Assembly (NCBI RefSeq): GCF_900007165.1
Contig: NZ_CYGY02000025.1
Location: forward strand, 118,895-182,894
Length of the DNA: 64,000 nt
From: Paraburkholderia piptadeniae
GTDB taxonomy: Bacteria; Pseudomonadota; Gammaproteobacteria; Burkholderiales; Burkholderiaceae
Direction: 5' to 3'
The position numbers were made by a program, and so were the translations under genes. The notes beneath the pieces were generated by a model. The model was not told the origin of the DNA. It saw only the letters and a program-made list of their open reading frames with translations, and did no database searches. This document shows positions 58,176 to 64,000 of the stretch, in pieces. The stretch's first letter is position 1; each line of letters begins with the position of its first letter.

Positions 58176-58211
58176 GCGCCTCAGCCACTCGAGTTGAGGC
58201 GCTCGCCTTTT
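58176..58211 (+). terminator. Terminator after the response regulator
   Basis: GCGCCTCA (58176-58183) pairs with TGAGGCGC (58195-58202), loop of 11 bases, followed by TCGCCTTTTC. Forty bases after the stop codon at 58136. Confidence 0.65.
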
Positions 58212-58661
58212 CTGAATTGACACGTCGCATGCAGCCCCGCTCTCTGCCGCGACTATCACAGAACGCCACGTGAGGCGGCGGCACCCTCTGTGCCGTCTAC
58301 CCAGCCCCGCCTCTACGGCCCGCGATACGCCATCTTTCACGGCGCACGCAAATTCGAATTCCTTCTATATAGCGCGCCTGACCCTCTATCTACCATCCAC
58401 GCTGGAATCCGCAAAAGCGGCTCTGGCTTGCGCAGTCACTTCGAAATAGAACTTTTCCGAAGTCGCGACGCCGGTGATTGCCCACAGCACCGGGCGTTTT
58501 CAGTCTGCTCACGTGCCTCACAAAGGCATCGGATTCCTGATCATCAAAGGCTTGTAACAGGTGTGAGCCGCCCATCAGCCACACATCTGCCAGCGCCTCA
58601 TGCAGGTCCGCGCTCGTCCAGGTCGGGGCGGTACATTCATTTACACGGAAGTCTTCCATAC
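58212..58661. other. Leader/promoter region of tpsA
   Basis: 450 bases between the terminator and the tpsA start, with no supported gene (an 89-codon minus frame at 58390-58659 does not read as protein). It contains a copy of the 16-mer TTCGAATTCCTTCTAT at 58353-58368, also found at 56179-56194. Promoter not pinpointed. Confidence 0.4.
58353..58368 (+). repeat. 16-bp direct repeat, copy 2
   Basis: Second copy of the 16-mer, in the tpsA leader. It may be a transcription-factor site shared with copy 1 or a boundary of a rearranged segment. Confidence 0.6.
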
Positions 58662-61600
58662 ATGAACAAGAATCGGTTTCGCCGGGTCTTCAGCAAGCGT
58701 CTCGGCATGCTGGTCGCAGTCGCCGAAAACGTGATGAGCCAGGGCAAGCAGCCCGGCGAAGGTACAGCCGCGACGGGCGGCGCAGAACTCGGCGTCATCT
58801 CGACGATGACGGCCGTCGCCCTCGCCCTGCTCGTCGCGCAACCCGACGTCGCCCGCGCGCAGGCCCTGCCCACGGGCGGCCAGGTCACGGCCGGCCAGGC
58901 GACGATCTCGCAGCCCAACGGCAACACGATGAACATCAATCAGGGCAGCCAGCGCGCCGTGATCGACTGGAACTCGTTCAACATCGGCCAGGGCAACACC
59001 GTCCAGTTCAACCAGCCCAACGCGCAGGCCCAGGCGCTGAACCGTGTGACGGGCGCAGGCGCCTCGAACATCCAGGGCTCGCTGCTAGCCAACGGCCAGG
59101 TGCTGATCCAGAACGCCAACGGCGTGCTGTTCGGCAAGAACGCCATCGTCAACGTCGGCTCGCTGCTCGCGACGACCAAGTCGATCGACAGCAACGCGTT
59201 CATGGCGGGCAATCCGCTGCAACTGAATTCGACGGGCACGAACGCCAGCGTCATCAATGACGGCACGATCCAGGCGCAGGGCTACGTCACGCTGATGGGC
59301 GACCAGGTGCGTAACACGGGTACGATCTCGACGGCGCCCGGCGGCCAGGTGATCCTCGCCGCCGGCGACAGCGCAACGGTCGCGCTGCCCAACGGCCAGG
59401 GCATCCAGCTCACGCTGACGAACGCGACGGCCAACGCGCTGGTGGAGAACAGCGGCAACATCAAGGCCGACAACGGCACGGTGCTGCTGACGGCACGCGG
59501 CACCAACACGCTGCTCGACACGGTGGTGAACATGTCGGGCGTCACGCGCGCGGGCACGGTGGTGGCCGACGCGGGTAACACGGGCGACGTCGCGGTGACG
59601 GGCACGATCGACGCATCGAACCGGGCCGCCGGCGGCACGGGCGGCACGGTGGTGCTCTCGGGCGATCGCGTGGGCGTGTTCGGCAATGCGACGATCGACG
59701 TGAGCGGCGATGCGGCGGGCGGCAAGGTCATCATCGGTGGCGACAGCCTGCATCAGCTCGCGGGCACGCAGGCGGCCGGCATGCTGCAGGACGGCGTGAA
59801 CTTCGCGAACTTCACGCAGGTGGACGCGGGCGCGAGCATCAAGGCCGATTCGGCGCATGGCGATGGCGGCTTCGTGGAGACGTCGGGTCATAGCCTCGAC
59901 GTGCAGGGCTCGGTCAGTGCAGCGGCGCCGGACGGCAAGGCTGGACAATGGCTGATCGATCCGACGGATGTGACGATCAGCACGGGCGCGGACGCGAACT
60001 ACTCGGGCAACGTGAGCGGCGGTTTCAGCGGCGACACGAACACGAGCGCGACGGTCAACAACCAGACGATCAGCAATACGCTGAGCAGCGGCACGGACGT
60101 GACGATCACGACGGCCAGCTCGGGCACCGCCACGGGCAACATCGTGCAGAACGCGGGGGCGGATATCGTCAAGAGCGGTGGCGCGGCGGCCAATCTGACG
60201 ATGGCGGCCAATGGCAGCATCACGCTCAATGGCAATATCACGTCGACGTCGAATGCACTCAATCTGAATCTGACGGCGGACGTTGGCGGCAACCACACCG
60301 GCACACTCTACCAACAGAGCGGCACCATTGATCTGAATGGCGGCAATCTGACTGCCTATGCCGATGTGTCCGGCCAGAGCAGCGGCAATGGCGTGGCGTT
60401 CAGCGGTACGGTGACGAACGTGGGTGGTGGGACGATTGCCGGCTTTGCCAATACGGGCGACGGCGTGATGTTCGTGGGGAACTTCACCGAGATCGGCAAT
60501 GGCACGCTGACGGTGACGGGTACGTCGAACACGGGCACGGGTGTCTACTTCAGTAGCACTTTCACTGATATGGGCAACGGCACGCTGAACGTCAACGGCA
60601 GTACGTCGAACGGTTCCGGTGTTTATCAAGGCTCAGGCGCGACCCTGAACGTTGTTGATCATAGTTCGGCGAACATCACGGGTGCGTCGTCGTACGGGGA
60701 TGGCGTCTACCTGGGCGGAAATATCAATGCCAACCAGTCGGCCTCGCTCAGCTTCAGTGGCAATTCCACCTCGGGAGGTGGGCTTGTTGGGGGAGTTGGC
60801 GTATATACGTATAACAATCAGATTAACGCGACCGATAACGCAGTCATCAATATTTCCGGTACGTCGACATCGGGCGACGGTGTTGCTGCCGGCGTGGAGG
60901 ACAACGTCAATGTCCGGCCAACGAAATTCACCACTTCACAGAACGGCACCATCAATATTCACGGAAACAGCACGAGCGGCATTGGCGCCGACCTGTACCA
61001 GTTGTCCGTAACCGAAGCGGACAACTCAACGGTCAACGTCGAAGGTAGCTCGGGCTCTCTCGCTGGCGTGACGCTGGGTGGCGGGCGGTTTGGTTGGCTG
61101 ACCAGCAACCTGAAGATTCAAACCCAGGACAACGCGACTTTCAACGCGCACGGCACTTCGGTCAACGGCGCCGGCGTTCAGATCGGTACAGGCGGAACGA
61201 CCCAAGGCCAGTACATCAATACGGCCGATAATTCATCTGTCAACATCTTCGGCAATAGCAACACGTCCACGGGCGTTCTGCAGACAGCGTACAAGAATCT
61301 CAACGTCAGTATTGCGGATGAATCCCGGGTTAACTTCAACGGCACCAGCACCAGCGGCACGGGTGTGTCGATGGCTGTCAACACCACGTTGACGGGCAAC
61401 TCTGCGCTCGACATCGAAGGCTCGTCGTCCAACGGAGCAGGCGTAGATGTCAGCGGCGCGATCACCGCGACGGACTCTGCGAGCTTGAATCTCGCCGGAC
61501 ATTCGAACCTCGGTGACGGCGTGCAGCAGTACGCTGCGCTGAACATCACTGGCAACGCCACGGCAGACCTGAGCGGCACCACGAACGGCGTGGCCAGATC

Positions 61601-64000
61601 TGGTGTGTATCTTCCCGGCACGGAGACGGTTTCGGGCAATGGCGCGCTGAACGTCACCGGCACGGCCAATGGAAGCGGCGGCAATGGCATCACGAGCCCA
61701 GGTTCGATCACGACTAGCAATGACGGTGCCGTCAACCTGAACGGCACGGGAACGGTTGGATCGGGTGTGACGGTGACTGGCGCGTTGAACGTCGGCGACG
61801 TCAGCACGATCACCATCTCAGGCAATGCAACGACGGGCACGGGCGTGGTCGATTCCAGCGCGATGAATCTCTCGGGCAACGGCTCGGTAGTCATGAGCGG
61901 CGAATCGGTCAATGGCACCGGCGTATCTGCAACGATCACAGGCAACCTGTCCGATAACGGCACGCTCAGTGTGTCGGGGTCCAGTACGAATGGCACGGGT
62001 GCGTCGTCGACCTTTAACGGCAACCTCAGCGGCAATAGCACGCTGGATATCAACGGCACGAGTACGAACGGCACGGGTGCTTCGTCGAGCTTTACCGGCA
62101 ACCTCAGCGGCAATGGCACGCTCGATGTCAACGGCACCAGCACGAACGGCACGGGTGCTTCGTCGAGCTTTACCGGAAACATCAGCGGCAATGGCACGCT
62201 GGAGGTCAGCGGCACGAGCACGAACGGCACGGGCGCGTCGTCGAGCTTTACCGGAAACGTCAGTGGCAATGGCACGCTGGAGGTCAACGGCACGAGCACG
62301 AACGGCATGGGCGCGTCGTCGAGCTTTACCGGAAACGTCAGTGGCAATAGCACGCTAGATGTCTCTGGCACGAGCACGAACGGCACGGGTGCGTCGTTCA
62401 CTCTGAACGGCAATGCAACTGACAATGCTGCGATCGCCCTCTCCGGCAACAGTACGAACGGAAGCGCTGTATTCATCGGTGGCACATCGAACTTTTCACA
62501 GAATGCCACGCTGGACGCCAACGGTACGTCAACTAACGGCTATGGCGTTCAGAAGAATGCAAACTGGAACGAATCGGGTGACGCCCAGATTAATGTCGCC
62601 GGAACATCCACCAATTCGTTTGGCTTCGCTGACTACGATAGCACCAACGTCACTGACTCTGCCCAGTTGAACATCGAAGGCCGATCAGATACTGCCACCG
62701 GCGTGTGGATCAACGGCATGGCGCCGATCAACATCGCCGACAACGGTACGGTGAATATATTCGGCCAGTCTAACGGTTCCGGCTACGGCGTCCAGGACGG
62801 ATACAATGCGACGCTGTCCGGTAACGCAGCGTTGAACATCCAAGGTCAATCGCAAAGCTTCTACGGTGTGGCGCTTTACGATCCGACCGCGATGTCCGGG
62901 AATTCTACGTTTAATGTGACCGGCAGTTCGAACACAGGCGATGGCGTAGGATACGTCAACGGCGTCACCAACATGGGTGACAACAGCTCGATGTATCTGA
63001 ACGGGACGTCGAATACTGGAGCCGGTACCAATCTTTCTGGTGGCTCGCTCAACTTGTCGGATAACGCTTCCCTTGTAATCGAGGGAACGTCGACGAACGG
63101 CACGGGCACGGCGCAAAGCAACATTATCAATATTTCGGACAATGGCGGGGCCGATATAAGCGGTAGCTCGACCAATGGTACTGGCGCGGTTGTCAATGGC
63201 AGCGTGAACGTGACGGATAACGGCACGCTCAACGTGTCGGGTGATTCGTCAACCGGCGACGGCGTGATCGTCGCCCCGAACGGCTCGATCAATACCTCGG
63301 GCAACGGCACGGCAGACATCGCGGGCAACTCGACGAATGGCGCCGGCGTGACGATCGAGGGGCAGGTGAACGTGACGGACAACGGAACGTTGAACGTGAC
63401 GGGCAATTCGCAAGCTAACGGCGCTGTAGTCGTCGATCCGAACGCATCGATCGACATCTCGGGCAACGGCGCGGCGACGCTGTCGGGCAACTCGACGAAC
63501 GGAAATGGCGTCCTCATTGACGGCGACGTGAACGTGACGGACAACGGCACGCTCAATGTCAGCGGAACGTCGGTCAACGTGGCCGGTGCAGCGGAAGGCC
63601 CCAACGGCTCGATTGACATATCAGGCAACGGTGCGGTGGACATCGCTGGGCAGTCCACGAACGGAAGCGGTGTGAACATCAACGGCGACGTGAACGTCAC
63701 CGAAAACGGCACGCTGAACATCGATGGCAACTCGACCAATGGCTCGGGTGTGATCGTCAGTCCGAACGGCTCGATCGACATTTCGGGCAATGGTTCGACC
63801 AACATCTCCGGCGACTCGGTCAACGGCAATGGTGCGGTTATCAATGGCGACGTTAATGTCACGGACTACGGTTCGCTGAATATTTCCGGTACGTCGGCCA
63901 ACGGCGATGGCGTGATCGTCGATCCGAACGGTTCGATCAACACCTCGGGGAATGGCTCGACCAACATCTCGGGTAACTCGACCGACGGTAACGGTACGGT
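58662..64000 (+). CDS. TpsA two-partner-secretion exoprotein, large, C-terminal part outside window
   Basis: 1779 codons without a stop, running past the window end. The ATG at 58662 begins an extended signal peptide (MNKNRFRRVFSKRLGMLVAVAENVMSQG), with hydrophobic core and cleavage near residue 68 (ARAQA). Residues about 70-320 are the TPS secretion domain with QVLIQNANGVLFG and QVILAAGDSAT motifs, which the TpsB recognises. GQWLIDPTDVTIST near residue 430 marks the end of the conserved region. From about residue 500 on, it is a repetitive Gly/Asn/Thr/Ser beta-helix with units of about 26-27 residues. No adhesin or toxin C-terminus is in view. Confidence 0.93.
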   Translation, partial: MNKNRFRRVFSKRLGMLVAVAENVMSQGKQPGEGTAATGGAELGVISTMTAVALALLVAQPDVARAQALPTGGQVTAGQATISQPNGNTMNINQGSQRAVIDWNSFNIGQGNTVQFNQPNAQAQALNRVTGAGASNIQGSLLANGQVLIQNANGVLFGKNAIVNVGSLLATTKSIDSNAFMAGNPLQLNSTGTNASVINDGTIQAQGYVTLMGDQVRNTGTISTAPGGQVILAAGDSATVALPNGQGIQLTLTNATANALVENSGNIKADNGTVLLTARGTNTLLDTVVNMSGVTRAGTVVADAGNTGDVAVTGTIDASNRAAGGTGGTVVLSGDRVGVFGNATIDVSGDAAGGKVIIGGDSLHQLAGTQAAGMLQDGVNFANFTQVDAGASIKADSAHGDGGFVETSGHSLDVQGSVSAAAPDGKAGQWLIDPTDVTISTGADANYSGNVSGGFSGDTNTSATVNNQTISNTLSSGTDVTITTASSGTATGNIVQNAGADIVKSGGAAANLTMAANGSITLNGNITSTSNALNLNLTADVGGNHTGTLYQQSGTIDLNGGNLTAYADVSGQSSGNGVAFSGTVTNVGGGTIAGFANTGDGVMFVGNFTEIGNGTLTVTGTSNTGTGVYFSSTFTDMGNGTLNVNGSTSNGSGVYQGSGATLNVVDHSSANITGASSYGDGVYLGGNINANQSASLSFSGNSTSGGGLVGGVGVYTYNNQINATDNAVINISGTSTSGDGVAAGVEDNVNVRPTKFTTSQNGTINIHGNSTSGIGADLYQLSVTEADNSTVNVEGSSGSLAGVTLGGGRFGWLTSNLKIQTQDNATFNAHGTSVNGAGVQIGTGGTTQGQYINTADNSSVNIFGNSNTSTGVLQTAYKNLNVSIADESRVNFNGTSTSGTGVSMAVNTTLTGNSALDIEGSSSNGAGVDVSGAITATDSASLNLAGHSNLGDGVQQYAALNITGNATADLSGTTNGVARSGVYLPGTETVSGNGALNVTGTANGSGGNGITSPGSITTSNDGAVNLNGTGTVGSGVTVTGALNVGDVSTITISGNATTGTGVVDSSAMNLSGNGSVVMSGESVNGTGVSATITGNLSDNGTLSVSGSSTNGTGASSTFNGNLSGNSTLDINGTSTNGTGASSSFTGNLSGNGTLDVNGTSTNGTGASSSFTGNISGNGTLEVSGTSTNGTGASSSFTGNVSGNGTLEVNGTSTNGMGASSSFTGNVSGNSTLDVSGTSTNGTGASFTLNGNATDNAAIALSGNSTNGSAVFIGGTSNFSQNATLDANGTSTNGYGVQKNANWNESGDAQINVAGTSTNSFGFADYDSTNVTDSAQLNIEGRSDTATGVWINGMAPINIADNGTVNIFGQSNGSGYGVQDGYNATLSGNAALNIQGQSQSFYGVALYDPTAMSGNSTFNVTGSSNTGDGVGYVNGVTNMGDNSSMYLNGTSNTGAGTNLSGGSLNLSDNASLVIEGTSTNGTGTAQSNIINISDNGGADISGSSTNGTGAVVNGSVNVTDNGTLNVSGDSSTGDGVIVAPNGSINTSGNGTADIAGNSTNGAGVTIEGQVNVTDNGTLNVTGNSQANGAVVVDPNASIDISGNGAATLSGNSTNGNGVLIDGDVNVTDNGTLNVSGTSVNVAGAAEGPNGSIDISGNGAVDIAGQSTNGSGVNINGDVNVTENGTLNIDGNSTNGSGVIVSPNGSIDISGNGSTNISGDSVNGNGAVINGDVNVTDYGSLNISGTSANGDGVIVDPNGSINTSGNGSTNISGNSTDGNGT
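61944..62411 (+). repeat. Tandem 78-bp repeats in tpsA (six units)
   Basis: Six consecutive 78-bp units begin at 61944, 62022, 62100, 62178, 62256 and 62334, each encoding 26 residues with GTSTNGTGASSSFTGN-like cores. Units are highly similar, implying recent duplication. All are in the tpsA frame. Confidence 0.85.
63204..64000 (+). repeat. Tandem 162-bp higher-order repeats in tpsA
   Basis: Units start at 63204, 63366, 63528, 63690 and 63852 (the last is cut by the window end), each 162 bp or 54 residues made of two 27-residue half-units. Each begins VNVTDNGTLNVS-like and contains NGSIDISGNG. The phase is exact, so this is a second, younger repeat system distinct from the 78-bp units. Confidence 0.85.

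Noticed and set aside
56179..58368. A complete insertion sequence.
   Set aside because: No terminal inverted repeats or target-site duplication and no DDE catalytic half; only a 16-bp direct repeat was found.
58390..58659. 89-codon minus-strand frame ending two bases before the tpsA start.
   Set aside because: No family resemblance, odd composition, and it would occupy the whole tpsA promoter.
59085..63862. Long minus-strand open frames (for example 59085-60629, 61178-62521, 62876-63862).
   Set aside because: They are antisense shadows of the repetitive, GC-biased tpsA gene; their translations are low-complexity mirror repeats with no domain pattern.

Overview
The window reads as a chromosome or megaplasmid segment of a metabolically versatile Betaproteobacterium of the Burkholderia/Paraburkholderia/Caballeronia type. 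The evidence is the high GC content with strong third-position bias, the red-type (form IC) Calvin operon cbbLSXFPTZGA, many LysR, LacI and GntR regulators beside small catabolic operons, and a two-partner-secretion exoprotein with an extended signal peptide. No rRNA, tRNA or CRISPR array was recognised. All calls come from reading translations and motifs by eye; no database search was run.

Layout. 0-5 kb: 5' part of an arylsulfatase diverging from a LysR regulator, then a phosphoketolase (xfp) and a small membrane protein. 4.9-12.4 kb: a LacI regulator diverging from an operon with a TRAP solute-binding protein, a fused TRAP permease, a VOC protein, a RuBisCO-like protein and a four-carbon acid sugar kinase. 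This resembles the terminal part of apionate / 3-oxo-isoapionate catabolism, and a strong promoter with two related 20-bp operator-like sites lies between the divergent genes. 12.4-18.8 kb: a mosaic with a GH13 glucosidase remnant, a penicillin-acylase-family enzyme, a LacI remnant, a secreted hypothetical protein and a phospholipase C/acid phosphatase-family protein.

18.9-28.7 kb: a complete minus-strand Calvin operon (RuBisCO large and small subunits, CbbX activase, FBPase, phosphoribulokinase, transketolase, phosphoglycolate phosphatase, GAPDH, class II aldolase). The divergent cbbR expected beside cbbL is absent or decayed, although a perfect palindromic CbbR-like site remains. 29-35 kb: an ATP-grasp protein, an exported protein, a lipoate-ligase-like protein, a LysR regulator, an NADH-dehydrogenase-like flavoprotein and a truncated Gly/Thr/Asn-rich repeat protein. 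35.6-37.3 kb: a TpsB transporter. 37.6-40.9 kb: a dehydratase / acyl-CoA dehydrogenase / CoA-transferase operon.

40.9-55.1 kb: about 16 consecutive minus-strand genes that look like one catabolic gene island. It holds two MFS importers, three beta-hydroxyacid dehydrogenases, an aldehyde dehydrogenase, MmgE/PrpD, SDR, a metallo-beta-lactamase-fold lactonase-like enzyme, NIPSNAP, two carboxymuconolactone-decarboxylase-family proteins, a cupin, a phosphoglycerate mutase and a GntR regulator. Its substrate is unknown. A symmetrical promoter/operator palindrome stands at its head. 55.2-58.7 kb: two NarL-type response regulators around a small ORF with tandem terminators, a stand-alone transposase N-terminal domain and a collapsed EAL domain. 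58.7 kb to the end: the 5' 5.3 kb of a giant TpsA exoprotein gene with 78-bp and then 162-bp tandem repeats, running off the window.
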